A stretch of DNA of 36,377 nt from a virus. The stretch covers positions 1 through 36,377 of IMG/VR virus record IMGVR_UViG_3300031857_000616. One strand, given 5' to 3'. Under the pieces are notes generated by a model. It ran no database searches. It saw only the letters and a program-made list of their open reading frames with translations, and had not been told where the DNA came from. A program made the translations under genes and the position numbers. Shown here piece after piece: positions 1 to 7,558 of this stretch; the first letter of the stretch is position 1; the number at the start of each line of letters is the position of its first letter.

Positions 1-2
1 AT

Positions 3-608
3 TACCAAAAATTGACTAGTCGTTGTAAAGTATGTATTAATAATTATAGAAAAAAGAATAAAGAAAAATTAAATGCTTATAATAAAAATTACTTACTTAA
101 CAATCCAGACAAAGCTAAAAAATATCAAGAAAATAGTAAAGAAAGAAAAAAACAAAATTTTAAATTATGGTATCAAAAAAATAAAAATAAACAAGCCATA
201 AAACACAAAAAATGGAGAGAGAACAATTTAGAGAGACATAGAAACAATTATAAAAAATGGAAAAAAACGCATGATAGAACTAGTTATCACAGAGATAGGA
301 GAGAAAATATTCCAACCGTTAAATTAATAGACAATGTTAGACGAAGAATAAATATAGCCCTGCAAGGTAAAAATAAATCTTCAATAGAATATTTAGGCAT
401 AGAAATTAAATTATATAAACAATATTTAGAAAATTTATTTCAACCAGGAATGAATTGGAATAATTATGGAATAAATGGTTGGCATATAGATCATATAGTT
501 CCACTTTCATCTGCTAAAAACAAAAAAGAACTAATAAAATTATTTCACTATACTAATACACAACCGTTATGGGCGAATGATAATCTTAAAAAAAGTAATA
601 AAATTTAA
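3..608 (+). CDS. HNH homing endonuclease, 5'-truncated by window edge
   Basis: The frame is open to the left edge, so the true start lies outside the window; the first in-window start would be a TTG at 12. Near the N-terminus is CKVC, probably the second half of a zinc-binding CxxC pair. The middle is a long Lys/Asn/Tyr-rich basic helical stretch suited to DNA contact. The C-terminus has the HNH core WHIDHIVPLS followed by NTQPLWANDNLKKSNK, typical of phage free-standing HNH endonucleases. It is transcribed rightward against the neighbouring leftward genes, as expected for an inserted selfish gene. Confidence 0.85.
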   Translation, partial: YQKLTSRCKVCINNYRKKNKEKLNAYNKNYLLNNPDKAKKYQENSKERKKQNFKLWYQKNKNKQAIKHKKWRENNLERHRNNYKKWKKTHDRTSYHRDRRENIPTVKLIDNVRRRINIALQGKNKSSIEYLGIEIKLYKQYLENLFQPGMNWNNYGINGWHIDHIVPLSSAKNKKELIKLFHYTNTQPLWANDNLKKSNKI

Positions 609-627
609 TTAAAATAAAGACTTAGTT

Positions 628-921
628 TCATCGGTAAACCCATACAGGATGATAAAAATATTGAACTTGAGGAACATAAACAACTTTCTGAGTCCTATAC
701 CACAAACATCTTTGTTCCACAACTATAGGCTGTTGTACAACATATGGGGTATATTGATAAACAACTACTGGTTGTGGTGGAGGATTATAGGTTTGCTGAG
801 TAATAGTAGTCTGTGTTACTGTAGGAGAACTATATACATAAGGAATCCAATCTTGAGCATAAGCACTATTAGTAATAGTCATAGCACAAAGAAAATATAA
901 GCACTTCATCAAATTTCTCAT
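628..921 (-). CDS. Small secreted Pro/Gln/Val/Tyr-rich protein
   Basis: 97 aa. Residues 1-22 form a signal peptide (hydrophobic core, then SAYA before QD, a good signal peptidase I site). The mature part is low-complexity, rich in P, Q, V, T, Y, with two Cys only one of which is mature. No family recognised. An AAGGAG ribosome site precedes the ATG. It is the last gene of the leftward operon and converges on the HNH gene. A role at the cell envelope is inferred only from the signal peptide. Confidence 0.7.
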   Translation of the reverse strand: MRNLMKCLYFLCAMTITNSAYAQDWIPYVYSSPTVTQTTITQQTYNPPPQPVVVYQYTPYVVQQPIVVEQRCLWYRTQKVVYVPQVQYFYHPVWVYR

Positions 922-939
922 TGTATCTCCTTAAATAAT

Positions 940-1161
940 TTATAAATCAATGTTCACATTATGTTTATTAAGTAATCTATAAAACTCATCACGAATCTTA
1001 TCAAGAGCATCATTAGCGCTCTTAAAATCATGATGGTTTCGTTGCCAGCTTCTAATCTGTTCACTAAAATCCCAAAGAAAACTTTGAACTTTTGGGGCTT
1101 GAGTAGCAACATCATATTCGTGTTGATCTTCCGGCAAATCAAACCTTAGTAAAACTTTCAT
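940..1161 (-). CDS. Conserved small phage protein, unknown function
   Basis: 73 aa from the ATG at 1161, beginning MKVLLRFDLPED. A TTG six bases upstream is a less likely start because AAGGGA is well spaced from this ATG. The sequence looks like a single-domain protein with a long amphipathic helix (residues 25-65). Similar RFDLPE proteins recur in phage genomes, but I know no function. It overlaps the stop of the upstream gene by a few bases, so translation is coupled. Confidence 0.75.
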   Translation of the reverse strand: MKVLLRFDLPEDQHEYDVATQAPKVQSFLWDFSEQIRSWQRNHHDFKSANDALDKIRDEFYRLLNKHNVNIDL

Positions 1162-1919
1162 GACCAAATTTCCCTTCGTATCTTAATTAGTTCAATTAGT
1201 TTCTCAGTATCTTCCTTATCATATTGTTTTTCTGTTTTTTCTATTGATGACAATGCTTTTTTATACTCTTTAGAAATCTTTGATGAAAAATGTTCATCTT
1301 CAAAGTCTTTAAACTTGTAAACTTCATGAGGGTCTGGTCTATTAGGTCTAATATCTTTCCACCACAGATAAAGCTCTTTTACTTTTTGTGCAGATAAAGC
1401 CTGTGGAGTCATTTCACCATAGTGTTTGTCTTCTTTGCTTGTGCCGTAATCTTCATTATAAACCAAAGAAGAGGCCCAATTCAAATGATCTAATCCGGCT
1501 TCTCTAGAGCGGCCATTAACAAATTTATATTTCTTAGACTTATCATATCTGCTAGTTGTCGCCAGTTCTATTTCGACATAATCAGACAACTCATTGAATA
1601 AGCCATGTAATACTTTATAGTCAAATTCATAATATTCTCCGGGCTTGAGTCCGGTTTTTAACACATGAGTCTGATCTATCCATCTGTTCTGGATATAAAT
1701 CTTTATTGTATGATACAAATCGCTGGGGAACATTACAAAATCTTGTAGCTTTTTAAGACCCTTTTCGGCCAACCAATATCTAGTCGGATACTTCTTTTTT
1801 GCTTCATTATGCCAATCGTCCCACTCTTTCCAGCCCAAAGCATAAGGCTTTTTTGTGCCTCTAATAATGTCAGCTAAATTTGAACAACTCCAGTAATTAT
1901 AGCGTGATCGTCTTAGCAT
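1158..1919 (-). CDS. Conserved phage hypothetical protein (253 aa)
   Basis: Starts MLRRSRYNYWSCSNLADIIRG. The N-terminal 40 residues (RSRYNYWSCS, GTKKPYAL, WKEWDDW) look like a motif I associate with uncharacterised phage proteins. Residues about 90-200 are rich in aromatic and charged residues; the C-terminus is a charged helix. The ATG shares a base with the TAA of the upstream gene (TAATG), showing translational coupling. Function unknown. Confidence 0.8.
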   Translation of the reverse strand: MLRRSRYNYWSCSNLADIIRGTKKPYALGWKEWDDWHNEAKKKYPTRYWLAEKGLKKLQDFVMFPSDLYHTIKIYIQNRWIDQTHVLKTGLKPGEYYEFDYKVLHGLFNELSDYVEIELATTSRYDKSKKYKFVNGRSREAGLDHLNWASSLVYNEDYGTSKEDKHYGEMTPQALSAQKVKELYLWWKDIRPNRPDPHEVYKFKDFEDEHFSSKISKEYKKALSSIEKTEKQYDKEDTEKLIELIKIRREIWS

Positions 1920-2353
1920 TATTTTGATCTTTCTTCTCTATGCTTATCACACAGTACGCTAATCCATCCACCTTTAGTTGGCTTGCCGGGATCGCCACAA
2001 ACCTCACAGATTTTATAACTTAGCTCATCTGCCAAAGACACAAGTCCTCTTACATAATCATCTCCACCACTATAATATATTCTCAATCCACCAAACTTTT
2101 CTTTTATTTGGTCAAATTTTACAGGAACGTAGTCTAAATCTGACTGATCGTTTTCTGTCCTAATTCTTATTCTGTCTGCTATATTTTTCTCATGTTTAAA
2201 AATTCTCCAACAAACAGAAGATATCAATTCATACCAACCTAAACCACACTCTATGCCGAAACTCATGCACGACTCTCTACGAGATTTTAGTCTATTAGAA
2301 AATAGATCTGGATATTCTTCATAAAGAGTGTCCCATGACTTTTCATTGTCCAT
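1919..2353 (-). CDS. Phage hypothetical protein with C-terminal zinc-binding pair
   Basis: 144 aa. The central segment KEKFGGLRIYYSGGDDYVRGL is followed by CEVCGDPGKP and a terminal CDKH, giving a likely CxxC...CxxH zinc site at residues about 115-138. The layout resembles uncharacterised phage proteins of this length. An AAGGAA ribosome site precedes the ATG. A TATAAT with a weak TTGTTC 17 bases upstream at about 2380-2408 might provide extra transcription. Function unknown. Confidence 0.75.
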   Translation of the reverse strand: MDNEKSWDTLYEEYPDLFSNRLKSRRESCMSFGIECGLGWYELISSVCWRIFKHEKNIADRIRIRTENDQSDLDYVPVKFDQIKEKFGGLRIYYSGGDDYVRGLVSLADELSYKICEVCGDPGKPTKGGWISVLCDKHREERSK

Positions 2354-2467
2354 CGCTCTATTCCTTTTAAGGCTTACTAATTATAGTAACGCTCACATCT
2401 CTGAACAAAAGCAGGAAGCATCTTACGAAGATTATGTGGCATAGTATCAAAAGAGGAATGACTAGGT

Positions 2468-2665
2468 TCAAAAAACCGCTCGACCAAGAGCAATCTTTAA
2501 CCCCATTTTCTTACTAAACTTATCACCCTTGCGACATTGAGCATAGCCGATAGAAAAATCTCCCTTGTACTGTGTTGGAACAGCCACCAAAACTCCCTTT
2601 GGTTCGCCTCTTTTGTCACGATAATAAGTGATAAGACTATACTTTGGAATATTCAGATCAATCAT
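2468..2665 (-). CDS. Small phage protein, probably truncated by a 1-base frameshift
   Basis: 65 aa from the ATG at 2665, chosen over an upstream in-frame ATG because AAAGGAG sits just before it. The protein begins MIDLNIPKYSLITYYRDK and ends GRAVF at a TGA that falls in a run of six T on the coding strand. Removing one T continues the frame for about 30 more codons to 2377, giving a tail (PHNLRKMLPAFVQRCERYY) like the ends of full-length phage relatives as I remember them. See finding. Driven by the promoter at 2695-2723. Confidence 0.7.
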   Translation of the reverse strand: MIDLNIPKYSLITYYRDKRGEPKGVLVAVPTQYKGDFSIGYAQCRKGDKFSKKMGLKIALGRAVF

Positions 2666-2694
2666 TTTTATTCTCCTTTGTGGGTGTACATGGA

Positions 2695-2723
2695 AGTATA
2701 TCATACTATCGTCGTGCTGTCAA
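2695..2723 (-). promoter_or_regulatory. Leftward sigma70-like promoter
   Basis: TTGACA, 17-base spacer containing ACGATAG, then TATACT, just upstream of the gene starting at 2665. Confidence 0.75.
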
Positions 2724-3102
2724 CCGGCACTTTACAGTTTTTGGTAAAAACTATACCCTTTTTCGCTGGTGCTGGGATAGGTTCGTCGAATTTTTCGACA
2801 TAGGAAACCACCCAACCATACTTAGGCTTATCATTCCAACCATAAAGAGGATCGTTCTGTGATACTAGATGTTTATTATAATCATCAATCCAAGATATTT
2901 TATCTGGATATTTAAAACTACCACTAAATGTAATAGTACCAATAATTCTGGCTTTAAATTTGCCAAGTTTACCCGGAGTTTCAACTAGATATAATGGATG
3001 GTTAACATACTTCATTGGAATGTGATAGGATCGTGTCTCTATGCTTTTCAGCCCATCAATTAAAAGAGTTGACCAAGGAACCTGTATGTTTAAACCATTC
3101 AT
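2701..3102 (-). CDS. ASCH-domain protein
   Basis: 133 aa. The start LNIQVPWSTLLIDGLKSIETR matches the ASCH (PUA-like) fold signature: an early aromatic/hydrophobic strand followed by GxKxxExR. ASCH domains are proposed to bind RNA or modified bases. The ATG at 3102 overlaps the stop of the upstream small gene as ATGA, so this start is preferred to an in-frame GTG at 3123. The C-terminus overlaps the promoter of the next gene at 2695-2723. Confidence 0.8.
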   Translation of the reverse strand: MNGLNIQVPWSTLLIDGLKSIETRSYHIPMKYVNHPLYLVETPGKLGKFKARIIGTITFSGSFKYPDKISWIDDYNKHLVSQNDPLYGWNDKPKYGWVVSYVEKFDEPIPAPAKKGIVFTKNCKVPVDSTTIV

Positions 3103-3224
3103 TTTGTAACTTCTATGTGCCACCTGTTGCCGTGAAGTTCAGCCACAACTCCCATATTCAGCTTAACAAGTTCTGCTACTATTTCGGCCAACTTTTGTGT
3201 TTCATTCAGATAAAGATAAATCAT
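3099..3224 (-). CDS. 41-aa small protein
   Basis: Begins MIYLYLNETQKLAEIV and ends in GNRWHIEVTK. It is the first gene after the strong promoter at 3249-3277, has a GGAGA ribosome site, and its TGA overlaps the ATG of the ASCH gene. No family recognised; small, soluble, alpha/beta by appearance. Confidence 0.7.
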   Translation of the reverse strand: MIYLYLNETQKLAEIVAELVKLNMGVVAELHGNRWHIEVTK

Positions 3225-3248
3225 GCTGTTTCTCCGTTGTGAGCGTTT

Positions 3249-3277
3249 AGTATAAGTCTCTTATCGGCAGTTGTCAA
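3249..3277 (-). promoter_or_regulatory. Leftward promoter with CGAT spacer motif
   Basis: TTGACA, 17-base spacer carrying GCCGATAAG, TATACT. Heads the 41-aa/ASCH pair. Confidence 0.85.
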
Positions 3278-3287
3278 GATGGTTCTT

Positions 3288-3325
3288 TAAAAAAAAGAAA
3301 CGATGGCGTGTATGCCGTCGCTTCT
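3288..3325 (-). terminator. Rho-independent terminator of the long leftward operon
   Basis: Read leftward, AGCGACGGC pairs with GCCATCGTT around a six-base loop and is followed by eight T. It closes the operon that starts at 8140-8168. Confidence 0.85.
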
Positions 3326-3352
3326 TAATTAATTTATGATTGTTCGTCAATT

Positions 3353-3598
3353 TTAACTTTTACTTAAATTCCTAAGAGATTCACTATCTTCAGTCATTAC
3401 TTTTTTGGCTATATTCATTTGATGCTCATAAGGATCAAATCCTGTTAATTGATAATAAAAATGAAATAATCGCTCAATTCTATTAGACGCATCATTCCAT
3501 AACTTTTCGCCATCTTCACTACCGCCATCAATAGTATCTCTATAATCTTGAATACAAGAAATAGCGATCATAATATCTTCAGCAAGAGTTGGTTTCAT
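3353..3598 (-). CDS. 81-aa hypothetical protein
   Basis: Begins MKPTLAEDIMIAISCIQDY. Mostly helical, acidic, no membrane span and no recognised motif. Last gene of the operon ahead of the terminator. Its ATG overlaps the stop of the upstream membrane peptide (ATGA). Confidence 0.7.
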   Translation of the reverse strand: MKPTLAEDIMIAISCIQDYRDTIDGGSEDGEKLWNDASNRIERLFHFYYQLTGFDPYEHQMNIAKKVMTEDSESLRNLSKS

Positions 3599-3714
3599 TT
3601 CTTTTTCCCATATTTTTTAAAGGTCGCATAAACGGTAATACAAATAGCAATAGATTGAATAGCATACCAGAAGTATAATTCGTTCATTATCTCATTAAGA
3701 CCCATACTTACCAT
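3595..3714 (-). CDS. 39-aa single-span membrane peptide
   Basis: MVSMGLNEIMNELYFWYAIQ, then a hydrophobic span (residues about 13-32) and a KKYGKKK tail, giving an N-out/C-in prediction by the positive-inside rule. An AAGGA ribosome site lies inside the upstream gene. Stop overlaps the next start. Function unknown. Confidence 0.6.
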   Translation of the reverse strand: MVSMGLNEIMNELYFWYAIQSIAICITVYATFKKYGKKK

Positions 3715-3871
3715 CGCTAAATCCTTCTTTATAGCCGTCATCATATGCTGTTTCTATAACTATTCTGAGTAATGCCAACAATTCTTTAGGAATAGTTAAA
3801 TTTTTGTTTCTTACAAATATTTGATTAATGTTGTGTTTTTCGATCCAATCGTCAAATTCTTTATTATTCAT
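3695..3871 (-). CDS. 58-aa hypothetical protein
   Basis: MNNKEFDDWIEKHNINQIF, ending YDDGYKEGFSDGKYGS. Overlaps its neighbours at both ends, as is typical here. The GYxxG repeat at the end resembles C-terminal tails of small phage proteins. The ribosome site is weak, so coupling from the gene above is likely. Function unknown. Confidence 0.6.
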   Translation of the reverse strand: MNNKEFDDWIEKHNINQIFVRNKNLTIPKELLALLRIVIETAYDDGYKEGFSDGKYGS

Positions 3872-4094
3872 TTTTGGACAATTTCTTATAAGTTAATGGA
3901 GCAGGATGTTGTTTTCGTTCTGTGGCCGCAACTAATTCTCCGTCCTCGTTCATTACTGGTTTAGTTTTACCATTTTCTATAATTAGATGAAATGCCTCGC
4001 CAGTTTCAGTATCCGCCCAAACTACCCAATTTAATGGATTACCATGAGCATCAAAAACAGAATATGAACAATGTTCGGGAACTTTAAGTATCAT
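3864..4094 (-). CDS. 76-aa hypothetical protein
   Basis: MILKVPEHCSYSVFDAHGNP; the middle reads as paired beta strands (WVVWADTETGEAFHLI) followed by a Lys-rich tail. No family recognised. Overlaps the HAD gene upstream by 11 bases. Confidence 0.7.
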   Translation of the reverse strand: MILKVPEHCSYSVFDAHGNPLNWVVWADTETGEAFHLIIENGKTKPVMNEDGELVAATERKQHPAPLTYKKLSKNE

Positions 4095-4629
4095 TTTTCT
4101 CTGGTTGATTCACAAAAGTAATGAAATTCTCAAGATTTTGAATATAATCTACTAATTCTGGAATAGTATTTAAATATCCATGTCTAATAACAGCACTATA
4201 CATATTAATGTTCTTCGCCCCTTCAATATCTCCAAATTTTGGATTAGCAGTAACCATCAATGTTTCTGTTGGCTTAAAATTTGTGTCTGTTTCTATGGTC
4301 TTATAAGCATCAAAATGAGGTTTGTAAACTTTGTGTTTATTTAAGTTAATAATATAGTTCCAATAAATATTATTAGATTCTGATATGGTTTTAATTAAAT
4401 CATAAGAACCATTGCTTAATGCTAAACAATAATATCCATTATCTTGCAAGAGTTTTATTCCTGCTGCACTATCTTCGTGGGCCGTTAAAGCATACCAACT
4501 ATTAGGGAAAGAGTATGGAGAAAAATCTTTTTTATTTACATGATCTACATAGTCTTGTATTTCTTGTCTGGATATGTTCCTCATATCAAAAACAGTACCA
4601 AAACAATCAAAAGCAATACATTTAATCAT
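4084..4629 (-). CDS. HAD-superfamily hydrolase (2-haloacid-dehalogenase-like)
   Basis: 181 aa. Motif I is FDCFGTVFD with the nucleophile Asp8; motif II is LSNGS (Ser72); motif III is a Lys in KVYKP (about 103); motif IV is GDIEGAKN (Asp134). The C at position 9 where phosphatases have an aspartate two residues after the nucleophile is replaced by F10 and the DxxGTxFD layout is that of haloacid dehalogenases. Shorter than the usual 220-240 aa, with a reduced cap (residues 15-65). The substrate cannot be told. Sits mid-operon among unknown genes. Confidence 0.85.
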   Translation of the reverse strand: MIKCIAFDCFGTVFDMRNISRQEIQDYVDHVNKKDFSPYSFPNSWYALTAHEDSAAGIKLLQDNGYYCLALSNGSYDLIKTISESNNIYWNYIINLNKHKVYKPHFDAYKTIETDTNFKPTETLMVTANPKFGDIEGAKNINMYSAVIRHGYLNTIPELVDYIQNLENFITFVNQPEKNDT

Positions 4630-4820
4630 TTCTTTTCTCCGATAATACTATACAAAAAATCGGCCAATCCCTTAATTTGCTTGTTTCCATAGACAAATAT
4701 TATTTTAGAATCACTATCATAGTGAGATAGTTCTATAACGTGTTCATCAAAATGAGATTTAACTATAATTTTAATTTTATTATCTTGATCTTGATAGTAA
4801 CCTGTTTCTGGACTATTCAT
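4626..4820 (-). CDS. 64-aa hypothetical protein
   Basis: Begins MNSPETGYYQDQDNK. The ATG at 4820 overlaps the stop of the upstream membrane peptide; a TTG six bases upstream is less likely. Alternating hydrophobic residues suggest a small beta fold. Its stop overlaps the HAD start (ATGA). Confidence 0.65.
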   Translation of the reverse strand: MNSPETGYYQDQDNKIKIIVKSHFDEHVIELSHYDSDSKIIFVYGNKQIKGLADFLYSIIGEKK

Positions 4821-4947
4821 GCTCAATTTTCCAAATTATATTATGAAATGTTTTTTCTCCGTCCACGGCAGGATAACAATAGATCATAACCATAAATAAA
4901 GAACCGCCAAAATATAAAAATGTCATATCTCCAGTAATATCAATCAT
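4813..4947 (-). CDS. 44-aa membrane peptide
   Basis: MIDITGDMTFLYFGGSLFMV with a hydrophobic span at about residues 8-27. AAAGGA ribosome site ahead. Starts with MIDI like the peptide at 5330-5455. Function unknown. Confidence 0.6.
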   Translation of the reverse strand: MIDITGDMTFLYFGGSLFMVMIYCYPAVDGEKTFHNIIWKIEHE

Positions 4948-4950
4948 TGG

Positions 4951-5316
4951 TTAATAATCCTTTTGGTCATACAGTTCTGGGTATTCTTTGGTTAGTTTGT
5001 CTCTAGGATCAAAGTCTTGATTAAATTCTTCACAAACAAAAGCATAAAATTCATATCCTTCATATTCACTCTCTTGATAACGTCCCTGCTCTTTATCGTA
5101 TTTAACAACAAGTTCTTTTAGTTTATTTAGAAAATCGGTTTGTTCAGCAGTTTTTCTAACTTTTTCTTTGTGAAGTTCTAATTCTTCTTGGGTTAATTGG
5201 TAAAAATAAATATCTGCCTCTTCTCTAATTTTGTCGGCTATTGCACTATTTAGTTCTTCATCACTCATAGAGTATAATAGTTTCCAACATTCATACAATT
5301 TATCTAAATTAGTCAT
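4951..5316 (-). CDS. 121-aa hypothetical protein
   Basis: Starts MTNLDKLYECWKLL at the ATG at 5316; an in-frame TTG at 5337 lacks support. Strongly helical and Glu/Lys-rich with possible coiled-coil (residues 45-85) and an acidic C-terminus. No family recognised. Confidence 0.7.
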   Translation of the reverse strand: MTNLDKLYECWKLLYSMSDEELNSAIADKIREEADIYFYQLTQEELELHKEKVRKTAEQTDFLNKLKELVVKYDKEQGRYQESEYEGYEFYAFVCEEFNQDFDPRDKLTKEYPELYDQKDY

Positions 5317-5329
5317 TTCTTTTTCCCTA

Positions 5330-5455
5330 TTATACAATTTTAATATGCAGATATAACCATGAGATTATTTCAATAATTTTCCAAATACCAACAATAGACA
5401 ATACAAACATAATAGCGAGTGGAAGTATCAGTCCTTTAAAATTAATATCAATCAT
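5330..5455 (-). CDS. 41-aa single-span membrane peptide
   Basis: MIDINFKGLILPLAIMFVLS followed by more hydrophobic residues to about 35. ATG overlaps the upstream stop (ATGA). One of several tiny membrane peptides in this operon. Confidence 0.6.
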   Translation of the reverse strand: MIDINFKGLILPLAIMFVLSIVGIWKIIEIISWLYLHIKIV

Positions 5456-5817
5456 TTATTTCTCCAACTATCATATATAATAGGTTGACCATTTTCATCT
5501 TGACCAATAATTGGCCTAGTATGACTCCAACCTTCTTTTGGTTTCTTGTCTCTAATAAAGTTGAAACAATCTTTTAGATTTTCCTTACTAAAAGACATAA
5601 TATCATTTACATATTTAGTCAAATTTTGACTACCATCTTCAGTATAAATATTCCAATCGTTCTCCTTCATCCAGTTATTATATGCAATATGTGCAGATCT
5701 ACTACTTTTAAAGCTATCAATCAATCTAAACTCAAAAATATCAATTCGTCTAATAATATCTTGTCCATAAACCAATTCGTTGCCTTGTGGTTTTCCATAT
5801 TTCTGATTATATGTCAT
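5452..5817 (-). CDS. GxPxGNE-family protein, paralogue 1
   Basis: 121 aa. Begins MTYNQKYGKPQGNELVYG, then IIRRI. The same pattern (YG-K/Q-PQGNE-hydrophobic-YG, then ILR) starts the genes at 5814-6116 and 6714-6878, so these are tandem duplicates. The C-terminal half includes an Asp/Asn-rich stretch not shared by the shortest copy. Function unknown. Confidence 0.75.
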   Translation of the reverse strand: MTYNQKYGKPQGNELVYGQDIIRRIDIFEFRLIDSFKSSRSAHIAYNNWMKENDWNIYTEDGSQNLTKYVNDIMSFSKENLKDCFNFIRDKKPKEGWSHTRPIIGQDENGQPIIYDSWRNK

Positions 5818-6116
5818 TTACATTTTCCTTTTGTCTCAATCATATCGTCTACAATAACTTGATTGCATTTATATCCACACAAATAATGATGATTATTAGC
5901 CAGAACTATTTTTCGCCATGTACTCTGAAATGCTTCTGGATTTTCACTAATCCAAGCACGATAAATTTCACAGGCTTTTTTAACTGTGTCAAATTGATCA
6001 ACTATCCAAAATTGAGTGGTGATATTTTCTTTTTCGATTTGTCTTAAAATATAGTTTCCATACAGAAACTCATTACCTTGTGGTTGGCCGTATTTTTCAG
6101 TAAGAGTTAGATTCAT
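5814..6116 (-). CDS. GxPxGNE-family protein, paralogue 2
   Basis: 100 aa from the ATG at 6116, chosen because the N-terminus then aligns with its paralogues (LTEKYGQPQGNEFLYG). An ATG at 6128 is possible. Has two Cys near the C-terminus (CGYKC). Overlaps both neighbours. Confidence 0.75.
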   Translation of the reverse strand: MNLTLTEKYGQPQGNEFLYGNYILRQIEKENITTQFWIVDQFDTVKKACEIYRAWISENPEAFQSTWRKIVLANNHHYLCGYKCNQVIVDDMIETKGKCK

Positions 6117-6396
6117 TTTTCTTTCCATGACATTGAATTACTCCAAATTCATCAACATAACAATTGTCTAATGATTTTGTTCTTTCCACTAATTTTTCAA
6201 TTCCACCAACCGGCCCGTCTACTATTTCTTTCATGATTTTATTACATTCAATAATACTGTTATAAAGAATCATGATCTCTTCATATTTATCGTCTGGTAT
6301 TGAGCCAAGAGGTAATGGAATTATACCCAATCTTTGCAAATTGTCAAGTTGTTCCTGTAAGATTGTTTTGATATCGTCAATATCTTCGTTAGTCAT
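6097..6396 (-). CDS. 99-aa hypothetical protein
   Basis: Begins MTNEDIDDIKTILQEQLDNL. Helical N-terminus and a Pro/Gly-rich linker around residues 25-35. Overlaps the next gene by about 20 bases. Function unknown. Confidence 0.7.
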   Translation of the reverse strand: MTNEDIDDIKTILQEQLDNLQRLGIIPLPLGSIPDDKYEEIMILYNSIIECNKIMKEIVDGPVGGIEKLVERTKSLDNCYVDEFGVIQCHGKKNESNSY

Positions 6397-6685
6397 TATT
6401 TTTTTCCAGTTTTTTCATATCTTCTTTTAGTCTTTTATGAAAACATTCTTCTCCATCATCATCAGAAAGTAGCCAATCAATCCTTTGAGCATAAATGGCT
6501 GCTTTTTTAATAAGATTAACGGCATTACGAAATTCTACAATTGTAAGAGGATCTTTAAAATCCCACTGAAGATTATCGTCCCATTCTGATTTTTTCTTAT
6601 TTTCATAATCCAGAATAACTTGTTCAATACTATCAGCGATAGCATTTAGTTCATATTGTTTGTAATCAAAATATCCACCGCTCAT
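6389..6685 (-). CDS. Conserved MSGGYFDY phage protein
   Basis: 98 aa. MSGGYFDYKQYELNAIAD at the start, KKAAIYAQRIDWLLSDDDGE in the middle and a Lys/Glu helix at the end. I recognise this pattern as a widespread phage and bacterial family of unknown function. Preceded by TTGGAGAAAA, a good ribosome site; a 10-codon ORF (ATG at about 6717) overlaps its start and may act as a coupling leader. Confidence 0.85.
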   Translation of the reverse strand: MSGGYFDYKQYELNAIADSIEQVILDYENKKKSEWDDNLQWDFKDPLTIVEFRNAVNLIKKAAIYAQRIDWLLSDDDGEECFHKRLKEDMKKLEKNND

Positions 6686-6713
6686 AAGTTTTTCTCCAAA
6701 AAGAATTTAGTCA

Positions 6714-6878
6714 TTATTGATTTTCCTTCATCCATTCATAGAAAGCCTTGTTCGCATCAAGATAGTTATCGAAATAGGCCACCTTTTTAAATCTATGCAC
6801 TCCAACCATTCTGAGAATTAAACGTCCCCAAATCAATTCATTGCCTTCTGGCTTGCCCCACATTTCAGTATACTTCAT
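6714..6878 (-). CDS. GxPxGNE-family protein, short paralogue 3
   Basis: 54 aa. MKYTEMWGKPEGNELIWG, then LILRMV, then a helical tail ending WMKENQ that matches WMKEND in paralogue 1. Separated from the other two copies by two unrelated genes. The ATG overlaps the upstream stop. Confidence 0.7.
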   Translation of the reverse strand: MKYTEMWGKPEGNELIWGRLILRMVGVHRFKKVAYFDNYLDANKAFYEWMKENQ

Positions 6879-7111
6879 TCTACTTCCCAACTTTCAATTT
6901 CCATATCATAATATCCATTACGATAGTACGAAGTATCACCATAGCGTTCTCTTTTACCTTTAGCCAATTTATTATCAGATACAAACTTTGTTGCATCACT
7001 AAAGTCTGAGAATACTTGTACAATTTCCTTATCTGGATGGGGCAAAAACGGCCCACCTATTTCATCTTGAAAAACATTTTCTTTTGTGCCAATAACAATA
7101 TAAACTATCAT
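6875..7111 (-). CDS. 78-aa hypothetical protein
   Basis: MIVYIVIGTKENVFQDEI, then VQVFSDFSDATKFV and a YYRNGYYDMEIE tail. Looks like a small alpha/beta domain of the kind found scattered in phage genomes. Function unknown. Confidence 0.7.
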   Translation of the reverse strand: MIVYIVIGTKENVFQDEIGGPFLPHPDKEIVQVFSDFSDATKFVSDNKLAKGKRERYGDTSYYRNGYYDMEIESWEVE

Positions 7112-7371
7112 TTCTTTTCTCTAATAGTTTCCCACGAACAATTTGGAGGCATAAGTTCTGGTTCTGAAAATGTTATTTTTGTAACCCTAATATTTTCATC
7201 AAACACAACAGCAGGGCCAGTAAAAGTAGCCTTTATAGTATTATTAAATTCTAATGTCACAGACTGTATCATGCTATTTGTTTTTATAGTTTTAATTTCC
7301 TTATTAAGTTTATTTATCACTATATCAGGCTCAAGAATACTATCTTCTATTTGTTGTTTAGAAAATTTCAT
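7108..7371 (-). CDS. 87-aa hypothetical protein
   Basis: Starts MKFSKQQIEDSILEPD at 7371, overlapping the upstream stop by 14 bases; a TTG 12 bases upstream is the alternative. Mostly beta by appearance. Ends in a charged tail. Function unknown. Confidence 0.65.
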   Translation of the reverse strand: MKFSKQQIEDSILEPDIVINKLNKEIKTIKTNSMIQSVTLEFNNTIKATFTGPAVVFDENIRVTKITFSEPELMPPNCSWETIREKK

Positions 7372-7558
7372 TATTTTTTGCAATGGTTTTGATTAATTTT
7401 ATTGCTTCTATTAAAGTTGCATTTTCACAATCCCTTTTACAAAAAGAACTGTGACTTTGACCACAAGGCCCAGTACAGTTTATTTTACGCAATTCTTCTA
7501 GTCTGTCAACTAATGGTTTTTTAAGCCATTCGGCGGGATTGTTGTATATTGTATTCAT
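7358..7558 (-). CDS. Small Cys-rich protein
   Basis: 66 aa. Four Cys in CTGPCGQSHSSFCKRDC (residues 28-44) suggest a zinc knuckle, flanked by helices. Overlaps both neighbours. Function unknown. Confidence 0.65.
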   Translation of the reverse strand: MNTIYNNPAEWLKKPLVDRLEELRKINCTGPCGQSHSSFCKRDCENATLIEAIKLIKTIAKNNEIF

